A stretch of DNA of 64,000 nucleotides. It comes from Neckera pumila. Taxonomy: Eukaryota > Streptophyta > Bryopsida > Hypnales > Neckeraceae. The notes beneath the pieces were generated by a model, which worked only from the letters and a program-made list of their open reading frames with translations, did not search any database and was not told where the DNA came from. Shown here in pieces: positions 1 to 12,495 of this stretch; the stretch's first letter is position 1, and each line of letters opens with the position of its first letter. The translations under genes were made by a program, and so were the position numbers. Location: contig OZ018409.1 of assembly GCA_963969595.1 (NCBI GenBank), positions 18,570,975-18,634,974 on the forward strand, written 5' to 3'.

Positions 1-1483
1 TAAAATTTGAATATTCCCCTTGAAGGTTCAAAGTCCTAGATTAGATTTGGGGGGAGATAGGTTCCTATGATGTCAATTTTATTAAAATTCTTTGAAAATT
101 TATAAGTTTAAAATATGGATTCATTGGGTGCTTCAAAAGAATAGTTATACCATCCTAAGCATCAAAATGCTTGAACACAAGCAAAATGTCATCAGGTGTG
201 ATATCATGTCAAATTGATGTAGTTGTTAAACTACATTAGTTTATGTAGTTTAATCTTGTTTGAGACTCTTACACTATTTTGAGACTTCATCTTCGATGGC
301 ACTTCATGTAGAAGTTAATTCTTTGTTCATGTAGAGTTAACTTGTTGTTCATATAGAGGTTAATTCTTGTTCTTTTCAATTAGGGTTTGGGATATTAGGC
401 TTTGAGACTCCCTTAATTTGGCATTCTTTGCTAAGTCAAATCTTATAGGTGTTTTGAGAGAGAGACAATTTATTGTTGGAGATATTTAGGTATGGTGTTT
501 GCTTTTTAGCGAAGCTTCCGACCTTCTCTTGCAGTTGTACTATTGGATTCTTCTTTGGTAGAATGAGAGATAACTTGCCTTATATGTGTTCAAGTCCTGT
601 ATCTAATCACTTGGCAAAGAATCCTCTTCTTTAAGATTTGTGGTTTTGCAAATTTTAAAGTTGAGGCTAACTTGATTCTTGAATGTTACTTTGATTTGTG
701 AAAACTTTCAAATGTTGCATTCTTTGATGCATTGGAACCTCCTTTCACTTGCCAATAAGTGAATATGAAAATTTGACCACTCTCATAATAGTAATGAGGT
801 ACTGTAGGAAAAAATGGTATTTTGAAGATTGCCCATCTTATGTACTTTCAAAATTGAGAAGCAGTTTATATACAAGGACCATCTATTCCCAACCAAGAAT
901 CCATATCCAACCTATAAGATGCAATTATTTCCAACTAATGCTCAAATAGATTTCCAACTAAAGCTTTTGAAGCACTTTTTGGCTCTCAAAATTCATGGTA
1001 ATTTCAATTTTGGGAATAAAATTACAAAAAAATTGCAATTTTCATATTTCCTATTTTTTTACAATCTATCCTTCAACAATACAATCAACCACTGGTCACT
1101 CCGTGCTTCATGATTTTTGTACAATGGTCTACATCAATGCATATAAAAACGGGAAGGAAAGGAAAATTTGCATAAACAAAGGTCTAATGTCTCAAGTTTA
1201 CAAAATATAAATTGGGCCCTAATTTATTTAGCTTTAAATGCTTACAACTATTCAACCTACAAGTGCCTTTCTACCAAGTTCTTTTAGGAGTTAAAAAACA
1301 TTCACATAAAGGAGGTACACTTCAACCTTGAACTGAATAAAACAACTCTCACTACAATGGAGGGTTAAGATTAAATGGAAGCATTTTAATCCATTGGGAT
1401 TATTTTACTCCATTGATTTTATGAAGGTTATTTTTTCTCTCTCATGAAGTAAGGTATTCCCCCTTCATGTGAATGTGTTCTTA
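1..1483. repeat. AT-rich repeat block, no gene seen
   Basis: No coding region is recognisable. From about 750 to 1483 the sequence recurs, diverged and inverted, at about 24350-25330. One shared landmark is the phrase around 890-960 (CCAACCAAGAATCCATATCC), whose reverse complement is recognisable at 25055-25090. Another is the CACTACAATGGAGGGTTAAG stretch near 1350, matched in reverse near 24450-24475. This looks like an old, uncharacterised interspersed repeat. Confidence 0.5.
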
Positions 1484-1884
1484 GAGCATCCCCACCAGGG
1501 GCATCCTCATCCTTATTTGAATGAAATTCATCCGGATAGAGAAGATCCCCCCACTAGCATTCACTAAGTGTAAAAAATTTCAAGGGGGGGGGCCGTCCAA
1601 ATTCCTTGTATGAAGGTCCGGATACATAATTCAAATGCGTAATCTCTTAATCTATTTTCACCCATGTAGCATGAGTTGTGCTTCATTGATTCATGGGAGT
1701 ACTATTTCTTGAGCCTTATTACTGTTTCTACAATTTTGTTTTGACTTCTCCCTACCTATATTTAGCAATAAGTTGAAGCTTTAGGAAGAACTGGTGGGCA
1801 CTTGCTTTCCCTATACCCATCTTTTTTCCTCTGCATCCAGATGGAGATAGGGATAGGAAATTAAAGCCGTTGTTAGGAATGCTC
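1484..1884. mobile_element. PIF/Harbinger-like MITE with TTA target duplication
   Basis: The 401-bp segment starts GAGCATCCCC and ends GGAATGCTC, an imperfect terminal inverted repeat. It is flanked by TTA on both sides (1481-1483 and 1885-1887). A 3-bp TWA duplication is typical of PIF/Harbinger elements. Similar ends occur at 56886-57148 and 59705-60061. There is no coding capacity. Confidence 0.55.
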
Positions 1885-3556
1885 TTACATTTGACATCAA
1901 AAAAATATGTCTTAATGTTGAAAAAGAAAAAAACAACCCTACAAAATTAGAGGATTGAGATTATAAAAGAATATACCATTTTGGTTCATTCACATCAAAG
2001 GTGCTTGTGATAAAAGACCCCCCACTATAATGGAGGATTGTGATTGTAATAGGATTATTTTGACTCCTTGATCTGAGTGTTATAATTTTGTCCCTCTCAA
2101 TGCACAAAATATTCCCCCTTGTTGAAGCGTACCCTTAGGACTGAGTTTCAAGGTCTAGGTGAAACAAAAGAGATTAATTTTCTGTGGTTTTGAATTAGCC
2201 CTACTCCAAGACTCAAGCGACGAATTTAAATAATCATGACATGATGAAGATTACAAAAATATGAACGAAAACGAAGATGGTTCCCTAACTGTGCCCAGTA
2301 TAAAGATCTTCACTCCCAAGATTTGGGAAGAACTGGTAGATCTTAGGAAAGCGGGAATGCGCCTAATTGATCTGTACTGTAGAAGAGGAAGCGCGCAACA
2401 TTTGTTTTTTGTTTTGTAAGCTTCTTCGAGGTTTTGGGAGGCGAGAGTGACGATCGTTTTGCAGAGGCGGACGATCTCCATCGCCATCGCCGATGGTTTC
2501 TTCTGCAGCGGCGTAAGCAGATCGAAGCCGTTATGGACGAGCCCCATTTCTCAGTCTTAGGTTTACTCCTCACTCGCGGCCTATTTGTTTGAGTCCTTTT
2601 TGTTTGGAAACCCTAACTGCCCTGTCCCTGTCCTTTTGCTGCCCTTTAACCTGTCTTCGCTCTCCCCCCCTTACTCCAATGCATTCATCTTTCGTTGTAT
2701 GTTATTTTCGGCTACTCGTAACTCCTCTACTAGCTTCGCCTCGTGTAACACTGATATTGTATTCTCGTCTCTTCAGTGTGTTAGAATTTTGTCGATGTTC
2801 GGCACCCTAACTGCTTGCTCGTTCTCTCCGTCGTTGCAGCCCGTCTGGGAGATGTTCTTAAAGTTGGCGGCGTTGAATTTCTAGGGTTCTCGCCCTCTCT
2901 GTGACGACCGGGGATAACCCTAAGGCCTTCCTGGATGTGAGTGTTTTTTTCCAACCATTCTATGGATGACTCGTTTCCAATCTCGTGTGAGGAGGTTTAA
3001 CTGTTGGATGTGAAATGCTGGTGGTGGTCGAATCCTGGAAGCTTCTTGCGTCTTAGATATGGTCGCAACTTTGGTCTGTTTGTGTGAGTGGAAGGGGCTG
3101 GATTGTCCGTACACTCAAATCTGTTTAATATTAGAACCTGGGGTATTGAAAAAATCCACTATGACGTAGTTTGAAGGAATTTGTTGCAGTCGATAGTGTG
3201 GCAAGCGGGCAGTATATACTTGAATCTCATTATAGACCGGGTTGTTATAAAGAGGGTTGAGTGTTGCTGGATTCGATGTGGAAAGCAACTTGCGATTTCG
3301 ATAGGGTTTCAGTTTATTTGTATGAGTGAAGTGGTCGAAAATTTTTCATACAAGGGGAGATCTCTTGTAAGCCATTTCCTAGTATTCACGATTTTGAGAA
3401 GCGAGAGGACGTGGTGTTTCCAGGTCCTTGACCCTGGTGTGTCCAAACATGTTTTTGAATCGCTTGCAGAATCTGGTGGAGTACTGTCTTGAAGAAGGCA
3501 ACGGAAGGTGGAGAACGCGAGGTCCCTGATTGTGGGGATAAGTGTGAGGGAGGGGA
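1885..3556 (+). promoter_or_regulatory. Upstream region and probable 5' leader of the PP1 gene
   Basis: The first 350 bases are AT-rich repeat. From about 2250 the composition rises clearly in G+C, and pyrimidine-rich stretches typical of plant 5' leaders appear (2585-2700, with CCCTAACTGC). Several consensus-like acceptors follow, such as CGTTGCAG near 2838, so a spliced 5' UTR before the ATG at 3557 is likely. Exact transcript ends cannot be placed without RNA evidence. No recognisable protein is encoded here on either strand. Confidence 0.4.
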
Positions 3557-5122
3557 ATGGACGACGCGGTGTTAGATGATATCATAGCACGGCTGCTCGA
3601 AGTGCGGACTGGGCGGCCGGGCAAGCAAGTACAGCTATCGGAGGCCGAAATTCGTCAGCTCTGTGTTGCATCCAAAGACATATTTTTGTCCCAGCCGAAT
3701 TTGCTTGAACTTGAGGCTCCAATCAAGATCTGTGGTATGAAACCTCTCATACCAGATTTAAATTATACACGATGTTACAATCGATTTGCAAATAGAGGAC
3801 AAGCTTAATCTGGTCCTTGATCATCTTGAAATATTGGCTTGTCAAATTGAGGATGCTAGATTTCAGTGGAACTTAGTGGTTCTTTCTGATTTGCTCGAAT
3901 TAGTTTTTTAGGGCTGAGAATTGATGACCTATCTCATATTTTAGCAGCTGGAAAATTGAATGTTGAAAACTGGAATGGGTCGTAGCTTTTTAAAGGACCG
4001 ATGGGCCACCTGGTACTTGTGTGCCGCATGATGCTCTGCTTGTAGTGATAACTTAAGCACTTCTTTGCTGCTCCAGGTGATATTCATGGGCAATATTCTG
4101 ACCTTTTGAGGTTGTTCGAATACGGTGGCTTTCCACCTGAGGCAAATTACTTGTTTTTAGGGGACTATGTGGACAGGGGAAAGCAGAGTCTAGAAACCAT
4201 TTGCCTTCTCTTGGCGTATAAAATCAAGTATCCAGAGAACTTCTTTTTGTTAAGAGGTAACCATGAATGTGCATCAATCAATCGGATATACGGCTTCTAC
4301 GATGAATGCAAACGGCGGTTCAACATACGGTTGTGGAAGACGTTTACAGATTGTTTCAACTGCTTGCCCGTGGCTGCCTTGATTGACGAGAAAATTCTTT
4401 GCATGCATGGAGGCCTTTCCCCAGACCTCAAGAACTTGGACCAGATAAAGAAGATTGCACGGCCAACGGATGTCCCTGATGCAGGTTTGTTGTGTGACCT
4501 TCTGTGGGCGGACCCTGACAATAATGTGGCCGGCTGGGGAGATAATGATCGAGGAGTCTCTTTCACATTTGGTGCGGACACTGTCTCTGAGTTTTTGCAG
4601 AAGCACGACTTGGATCTCATCTGTCGAGCCCATCAAGTACTGTGATGCAATCTTTATATCCGGTAGCCTTTACATTTCGATTTGCACATTCCTAAGAATG
4701 TATTGTACTGTTCCATATAGTATGCTCGTTGCATTAAGAGTTCTTGTTTGATGTACGATTTATTCGTGGATTTCTTGAAATTGTATCTCACTGATATGAT
4801 ATGTTTGATCTCTTGGTTGAGAATGGAGAACTCATACCGGACTCAGATTCTGTGTATCTAGCTCTGAAGTGGTTAATGTCGCTTGCAGGTAGTGGAGGAT
4901 GGCTACGAGTTTTTTGCTAAGCGCCAGCTAGTTACTATTTTCTCTGCACCGAATTATTGTGGTGAATTTGATAACGCGGGTGCAATGATGAGTGTTGATG
5001 ATACTCTCATGTGCTCGTTTCAGATTCTAAAACCAGCAGAGAAGAAACAAAAGTTCGTCTCATATGGCAATAATCCTTCACGACCTGGAACACCTCCTCG
5101 TGCATTCAAGGTCAGATTTTGA
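3557..5122 (+). CDS. Serine/threonine protein phosphatase PP1 catalytic subunit
   Basis: This is a metal-dependent phosphoprotein phosphatase (PPP family) that removes phosphate from Ser/Thr. It acts in nucleus and cytoplasm through regulatory partners. Three exons join cleanly: 3557-3734, 4077-4636 and 4889-5122, with GT-AG introns of 342 and 252 bp, giving 323 residues, the usual PP1 length. The diagnostic motifs are present in order: GDIHGQ (60-65, split by intron 1), GDYVDRG (88-94), RGNHE (119-123), HGG, then [12 protein letters not shown] across intron 2 and [11 protein letters not shown]. The [13 protein letters not shown] context and the C-terminal TPPR (Thr314), matching the CDK site of animal PP1, separate it from PP2A, PP4 and PP6. 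The start is the ATG that opens the typical [11 protein letters not shown]-terminus. Plant orthologues are called TOPP; which paralogue this is cannot be said. Confidence 0.97.
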
Positions 5123-7285
5123 TTTACCATACGGCTATGTTTGATCCGACAAAAACCGCTTGTTTGGGCTTAAAATCCTGAAACGTGAATTATTGTTTAA
5201 TTTAATCATCAAAATATTACTCAGATTTTGAGAACCTTGGAGAATATTATATATGATTATTAACTAATTATGCGACACAGAAGCGTCGATTATGATATGG
5301 ATATACGGCCATAAATCGTCTCTTGGTAGGCTCCCTGACTGGTTCCTTTCTTACAGTACCTAGGGTCGATTATAACTGGCGTGTTTGTGTTTGAGTATGG
5401 ATGCACATGATTGTGCATGCAACGACTGTTACTGAGACTGAGACTTGTATATATGGTGACGGGGACAGGGATAATGCCAGGTGCCGGTTATGAGCTCGAG
5501 AGACAAAGCTATTAAAGTAAGCATCTTTGAAGCTGAAGTTGTTTCCTCGTGAGACTGTTTCGAGGGCCGGCAGTGACTGAGTGTGGACTTGCTCTTTGGA
5601 ACGGACTTATCAAGTGGGGTACCTAAACAGTTCGCTGTGGAGCTGGAGTTTGTGGCCACCAGAAAGTGGAGCATGATCCTTGAGATACATACACAAATAT
5701 GTATGCCTGCAATGCACTCAACAAACCTAGTAGCAGAGTAGTTAATTTGAAGGCTGGGGTGGTGCCCTTGCGGGGGTGTGCGATAGGGCACATGTTTTGG
5801 CTCTGTACACTTGCCAAAGCAAGAGATTTACTCCCTAGGGTGGGATTGAGAATGTGAGTGTGAAATGTCTGCAGCAGAGGAGCAATTGTGTGCCAATCGT
5901 AGAGTATGTACATTAGGGAGCGTGAGTACCCGGTTTCAAGGCATTTCACCTCATTCCGACTGAACTTGTATTGCAATCTGCTTGGCACGAGTTCCTGTAT
6001 TATCTTGGATAATACTGCTCATTTTGAACTCTATAACGATCCTTTTTTCTCTATCTGCTCATCTATTTAACCCCTATATTCTTATTTTTGCACATCTAAC
6101 CGTAGGATGTTGCACTGAACTTGCAAAAGAATGTACGGAAGAAACTTCAGAAACTTCGACTCTGTAGATTGCAAGCTATTTGTGTTCAAAGTGAACGAAG
6201 AATAAAATTTTGGTCACGCACAAAGTAAAGTAAATAAAATTTTGCTCCTTGTGTGACCAGATGACATAAAACAGCCCATCACGGTCGGAATTAGGAGTTT
6301 GTCCTCATGCCATTGCTGAAATTTAAAAAAAAATTCCCCACATGAAGATAAGTGTGAGAAACAGGAAAATTCCCGACATGAAGATAAGTGTGAAACAGGA
6401 GAACAGTTGAAATCTTTTTTTTTTGACAAAGAATAAATTAGCTATGAATATTTGAAGGTTCAGCCCCTCAAGAGTCTATAGATTGCTCCATAACCAACAA
6501 AAACTGTATCCATAACTATGTTTTCACCAAAACGCTCAAAAACTGCCATTTTTAGTACAAGGAACCAGGGGATGCAGCGCGTCGACAGTACTTCCAAGCT
6601 TGTTCTCGCCATCGACTCGCCGCCTCTTTCTCCGCCTCACTGAATCTGCAGTGCCCTACTCATGCTAGCTTCCCACACAGACTCCCTAGGGCCCTTCTCT
6701 TACCATGATTCCACATTCACAGGCCGCATAGCGAAGCTACACGTACTAGCCATTCCTTCATAAGCAGATTCATACTGTTAAGTTGGCACTCTTGGAGCTT
6801 TGACAGATCTAGCTGCACCTGTACCGGCCTCGATCAGCGACTGATTTCAGGTAATACTGGCGTCCATCAGGGTCCAGTCCTCCAGTCGATCGAACTGCAT
6901 GTTGATTGCTAGCTTCTGATCCATGACTTGTGCTCCAAGAATCGGGCACGGTACGTGTTTGCTGTGTGTCGATTAGCGCACTTGCTATATAATTATGCTC
7001 GATATATCCCATTAGCGGCATTTGTCTAAGTTCGATCCAGTTTGCCCTGTGTAGATCGGTGCCTCTTGACATGATGATTCTCTAGCAATGTATTAGTTAG
7101 TTACTCAGTTTACGAACTTACCTTCAAGTAGCATATTTCGATCGACTGAAAATATCAGGCTATTGGTATGTTTGCCGGCCGCCCGTACGTAACAGCCATG
7201 GAAAGTACGAACCTATAGAGAAATGGGTGAGATTTGTACGAGTTAACAGCAACGCGCTAAACAACATCCGTATGCTCGCTCGCTC
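5123..7285. other. PP1 3' flank and intergenic sequence before the nitrate gene
   Basis: The PP1 3' UTR probably covers the first few hundred bases. A fragment of the TTAA-element family lies near 6085-6200, recognisable by CACATCTAACCGTAGGATG followed by a degenerate GATTGCAAG. Another scrap lies near 6515-6570 (GTTTTCACCAAAACGCTCAA). From 6570 to 7285 G+C is higher, as expected for promoter or leader of the next gene. No further gene was recognised. Confidence 0.4.
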
Positions 7286-7312
7286 TTGTACAGTGTCCTT
7301 AAACGATTACTG

Positions 7313-8502
7313 ATGGCTATCTCCCGGCAAGTGTCAGTTGTTCTCCGTTTGGTCGTTGCTGTTATCTTGGGTGCTGCTAGCTATGCCGAAGGGCAGGTTC
7401 TTTTCAGCAAACTGCCCAGGGCGTTACTGTGTGACGGCTACCCGGCCTCCCCGGTGGTGAACCTATCACAGGTATGGTTTCTTCTTAAGTACTGTTTCCG
7501 ATCCTGTCAGCATTAGATTCAAGTTAGCCGATCTGGACAAAGCTGCTAATTAAGTCCCAACCAAAGTCAGAATCTGACCTCTAGGATATATATCTGTAAG
7601 GTAGAATGATCGCTGTGCAACTCTCCCCATTCTAAAAGTGTCCCCTAAACCAATCAAACAAAGGGATCGATAGATACACTGTATTGAAAGTTTCAGTATG
7701 CAGAGGTTGTACATTTCCAGATTGGGAACCCCAACTTTTGATACATCGTAACTAATTGCAGAAAATCTATCCAATTTTTTTATATTCAAAGTGCGTCGTT
7801 CTCTACTGCATTTTACTTTTGGACCAAGTTGCTGTTCTTACGATTGCAAGGACAGTTTTAGATCATTTTTAAATACATTAATTAGATAGGCAACGTAACA
7901 ATCACTACACAACATTGGACTTAATTGGTCTTGTGTATATATATCGATCAATGCCATTTCTGACATTGCTTGCGATTGCTTACGAGATTCATTCTTCAAT
8001 GTTTGCAGAAATCGCTGTCGAGCTGGACACAATCGTGGTAACCTGGAGTGCGAACACCACATCCAGTGTGCCCATAACAGCAACCAAAGTTCGCACCAAG
8101 TTATGCTACGCCAAAGAGAGTCAGACCCACAGAGCATGGCGAGCGACCAAAGACAACTTGTCCAAAGACAAGACATGCCAGCACGATATCGCCATCGCCA
8201 GCTACACCGGTACCCCACCAGGCGCTTCCGTCCACTGGATCCTCCCGAAGAACATCCCAGATACCAAGTACTGCGTGCGCGCTTACGCTCTTGATGTGAA
8301 CGGCAATGAAGTTGCCTGTGGCCAATCCAGCCCTGACAGAATCGCCGACATTTTCTCTGTCACCCCGATCTCGGGACGCACTGGCAGCCTCAATGTCGCT
8401 GTGGCCATCATGTCCATCACGTCCGTGGTCTTTGCTCTTCAGCTTCTTCATCTTCGAGTACTTCTACTTGAAGAGGAAAAAGAGCGTCTAGCTTTACATT
8501 AG
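7313..8502 (+). CDS. NAR2/NRT3-like nitrate transport accessory protein, frame interrupted
   Basis: NAR2 (NRT3) proteins are small secretory-pathway membrane proteins that pair with NRT2 carriers at the plasma membrane to give high-affinity nitrate uptake. Exon 1 (7313-7471) encodes a hydrophobic signal peptide (MAISRQVSVVLRLVVAVILG...) and the family start FSKLPRALL. Exon 2 (from 8009) encodes the conserved core: VVTWSAN, KVRTKLCYAKESQ, RAWR, KDKTCQ and YCVRAYALDVNGNEVACGQ, then PISGR before a C-terminal membrane helix. The printed frame fails in three places. Near 7428-7440 two one-base shifts are needed to join the start to the core in the frame set by the splice. Near 8435 another is needed to reach the usual basic tail (LKRKKSV, stop at 8489-8491); unshifted, the frame runs to 8502. 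Either this is a young pseudogene or these are assembly indels. The ATG at 7286 is an alternative, less signal-like start. Confidence 0.8.
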
Positions 8503-9509
8503 ATAATTAAATAAAAATAGATATATGGAAAATTAAGGTGCAGGTGTGGTAGAACTGAACTGCGGACTGAGATTGAATAAGTTAGTTAGTTTCTTGTTTG
8601 CAAATGATTGTTTGGTGAGGTGATTTTGATCTCATCTCTTCTCAGAGACTCAGGGATAGGAGGAGTTGAATAGAATAGAAATCTAGTTTAGAAATATTTA
8701 TTGGAGAGTCAAGGAGACGAACTCAGAGTCGCAAGTTTGCAAAGATCGAGGTATTGTACAGATATGAAGCCCGTTTTGAGATCGAAGAAATGCATATTGG
8801 GGGGTTCCAGGTTGGTAGTTCGAAAATAATTTGCAGTATTCCATTGAGCTTGTATTTTCACGTTAAATTGTATGTTACTGGAGAACACCATTTTGTGCCA
8901 TTTTGATCAATTAGGAGGCCGGTAAAGAGGACACCAAAAAAATAAAGAAGACCAAGACTATGAGATTAATCAATCATGCTCTTCATATTCAATTAATGTT
9001 TGGTCTGCAAAGCCTCCGGGTGGTAACATTATTGCCAGATAGCTAGGTACCAATTTGCAATGACTTTTTGATAACTTTGTCCTGGATTGTAATCATACGG
9101 ACATCATTTTCGTTAAAATGGCAGTGTTCTAAACGCTTTGGCACCTTTCAGAACATGCAGTTTGAAATACAAATCTATGCCTATCCTAGATTTTAGACCT
9201 TTATGTACAAACAAGTCACAATTTTTGACATTGGAGTAGTAACCATCTTGACACGATGCTAATACGAATTGCAATTTTTATTAAATTATGAACCCTAATC
9301 CTTTCAAAATAGATTTCTGGTATCTAATCTGCAATATCCCAATGTAGGATTTTAAAGATCATGCATGTTGAATCTGTATTTCAATCAGATTCTTAAGTGT
9401 AGATTCTAAATACGAGACTTCAGAACCTAGTGTTGCTCATTCTTCTAGAGAACAGTTTTTGGATGAGTTCAATCTCGTAAAGGCGTAAAAGGTCATATTG
9501 TCAACTTCG
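8503..9509. other. 3' flank and degenerate repeat, no gene seen
   Basis: The first few hundred bases are presumably the 3' UTR and flank of the nitrate gene. Around 8880-9180 the sequence shares phrases with 19745-19960, such as GCCATTTTGATCA and GTTAAAATGGC, indicating a diverged repeat. No coding signal was recognised. Confidence 0.35.
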
Positions 9510-10439
9510 TTATCCCCTAAAGTTTCATGATTATGTTTTCATTGAAAACGCTCAAAATCTGCCATTTTTAGAACAAGAACTGAATTTTTTATTAAAACTT
9601 TTTTTGACACATGTAACTATAGGATCTTGTAGTACACTATTTTTGAGAAGATGTGGAAAAAACTTCAGAAATTTCCACCTTGTAGATTGCAAGATATAAG
9701 CATTTGAATTGACAAAACCCTTTTTTTTTCCCTGCAAAAAATCGGACAGTTGCACTTCACAAGGTCAAATTTGTATGAAAAAATGTCCAAAATGGTGGTA
9801 ACTCTTTGGATTCATTACTTAAGTCAAGTTGGCTACATGCTTGAAAAATTTCACATCAATTGGAATTGTACAACATATAGGAAAAAAATAGTAAGTAGAA
9901 ATAAGTAGAGAATGATTCAAAATACTAAATTGTTAAGAATTTAATTATGGAATTAAAAAATGTCAATTCCAATGGTTGGAATGTTGTGATAAACAATCTA
10001 CATCTTGTGATTTTATTTTTTTCAAAATACATTGAAAATTGAGTAAGACAAAGGACTTCAAAGTTTATTTTAGATTAAAAAATCCACAATTGCCCTCAAA
10101 CAAAAAATCCTCATAACTTTTGACTCATTGGTCAAAATGGAATGATTCAAAATTTTTGCGTATATATAAGTTTAGAAAACCAATTTCAAATTTTTGTTTT
10201 TGAAAAAAGTGATTTTTTCTGATTTGCCCGGATTGCCCAATTACGAAAGTAAATAACATATTAGGCCATAACTTTTGACTCATATTTTCAAATGTCATGA
10301 AGATTAGTGCATATGAAAGATATTTATTGCCCTAGTTTCTATTAAAATTTGGTCCAAAAATATGGAAATCTCTAGTCACATGTACCTGCCTAAAATTTCT
10401 ATATAGCCAAAAAATGCATGTTGATCCTTTAGATATTAA
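9510..10439. mobile_element. TTAA-target element, subfamily B (about 930 bp)
   Basis: The left end reads TTATCCCCTAAAG and the right end ATCCTTTAGATATTAA, a decayed version of the inverted end TTAACCCCTAAAGG seen in better copies. The interior matches the copies at 49533-50466 and 61547-62476 over long stretches, for example the CTTGTAGTACAC segment near 9630 and AAATGTCCAAAATGGTGG near 9781. It carries no open frame of note and is a non-autonomous element. Confidence 0.75.
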
Positions 10440-11079
10440 AGTGACGCAATTCTAATGCCAAAAATTGTGACATATATGCATATAAAGGTGTCCAATCTGT
10501 GGTAGGGGTAGATTTGTGTTGTAGAACACCTGTTCCAAATATTACAAAGTATTGGAACTCAGTCATTTTAAGAAAATTGACATCTCACAACTTAAGGAAC
10601 AATTTTTTGCACTACTTTGATATTATACATTGGTCATTCAACACACTTTAAGGATAAGTTTTGTATTGTTCATCTAAAGTAATTAAAAGTCACAGTAAAA
10701 TTTAATTTCACAATTTTAATTATCATTCTATAGCTATGATTTTTATCATAGTGAAAAATTGATATCTAATTGGGATTTTGCTATTTGTTAGTTGTCACAA
10801 TTTGCTTATTAAGTAGTTGGGAGTCCTTTGAATACCAAAAACTATGAATTTAGGAAATTTGCAATTTTGTTCTTCCATAAGGTTTACACCTAGTTACCTA
10901 TGTAAGAAGATGCATCACTAAACAAATAAATTTACCATCCTAGACATGGTCACAATCTAAGCTTCTTATCACATGCATTTAGATACTTGCAAGAAACACT
11001 CACATTATATGAAATCTGGACCCTACAGAAGGTTGTTTGACTTTTGGCGGATGTGCAATTATATGGGGGGGAATTTAAA
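10440..11079. other. AT-rich intergenic sequence
   Basis: No gene, strong repeat match or structured element was recognised in this stretch between a TTAA element and the tetranucleotide tract. Confidence 0.3.
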
Positions 11080-11453
<374 letters not shown>

Positions 11454-11554
11454 TTATATTTATATTTTCTTATTTTCTTTCCAATTTTTTTTTTAATTGG
11501 AAGTCCGCCATGACCTTACAGATTCCTGACTGCTTTTTAGGCTAATTTCTTTTT

Positions 11555-12495
11555 TTAACCCCTAAAGGACCATTTGTCTCCTCAGAGGACAATTTGGATC
11601 TAGGCAAGTTCTTTACTATCTCAATTTTTATTGATATTTTTTGGAATTTTTTGAGGTTGTGTATTTTTGTAAGAGCTTTGTTGTATAAAACTTTTATTTT
11701 AATTGATGCTCAGGAGCAAAAGTTATGGCTGAGGTTATGGCACAATAAGCAAAAATGGAGTTCAGCGGGCAACACAAAAAAAATCACAGAAAGTCAAAAA
11801 AACAAAATTTCAAATTTTTTTCTCAATAATTTTAGTTTTGTCTAAATGTGAAGCTTTGTTTCATTCAATTTGGACTAATAATGAAAAAGTTATGAACAAT
11901 CTTAATTTTTCGGGCAATCTAAGCATCTTCTTGAAAAAGAACTTGTAGAATTCATTTTTGAATGCAATCTTTAGAATTTTTCAAAAAAATTGGTAGACAA
12001 GGTTAGATTTTCTTGCTAGAATAATCTCATTGCTGGGATTATTGTGATTCAATTCCATCTAAAAGCTATTAACAATTTATTTTTTCCTTCAATTTTGAAC
12101 CCACCTCTACTTAACAATTTTGATGAATGAAAATTATGTGCTTTTTTTCCTAAATTTTTTTGGTAGATTCTCAACTCCAATAATTAATATAAATAAATAG
12201 AAAATCAAAATCAGTAGTGCAAAAAATTTGAACTAGAAAGATTCAAAGCCAAAAAATCTAGTCAAACAAGGTGCAAAAAAACTTGTTTTCTTCACTTTAA
12301 ATGCGTATATCTTACAATCTATATGGTCAAAGTTTCTAAAATTTCTTCCACATATTCATAGACTAGTCAAGTCTAAGATCCTACGGTTGGATATGCAAAA
12401 TAAAACAATATTTAAAGTTCTTTTTTCTTTACAATAGAAATGACAGTTGTGAATGGTTTTTGATAGGAAAATCACCTTGGTCCTTTAGAGGTTAA
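11555..12495. mobile_element. TTAA-target element, subfamily A (941 bp)
   Basis: It begins TTAACCCCTAAAGGACCA and ends TTGGTCCTTTAGAGGTTAA, so the ends are inverted repeats with one clear mismatch inside a TTAA at each side. The right half carries the reverse complement of the family landmark (GATCCTACGGTTGGATATGC near 12380-12396). No coding capacity is visible. It is closely related to 32971-33897, and in the opposite orientation to 53586-54509 and 58710-59647. Confidence 0.85.

Noticed and set aside
2251..2547. Minus-strand 98-codon open frame upstream of PP1, possibly a divergent gene
   Set aside because: It matches no family I recognise, overlaps another frame on the same strand, and lies in the GC-rich leader region where long open frames arise by chance.
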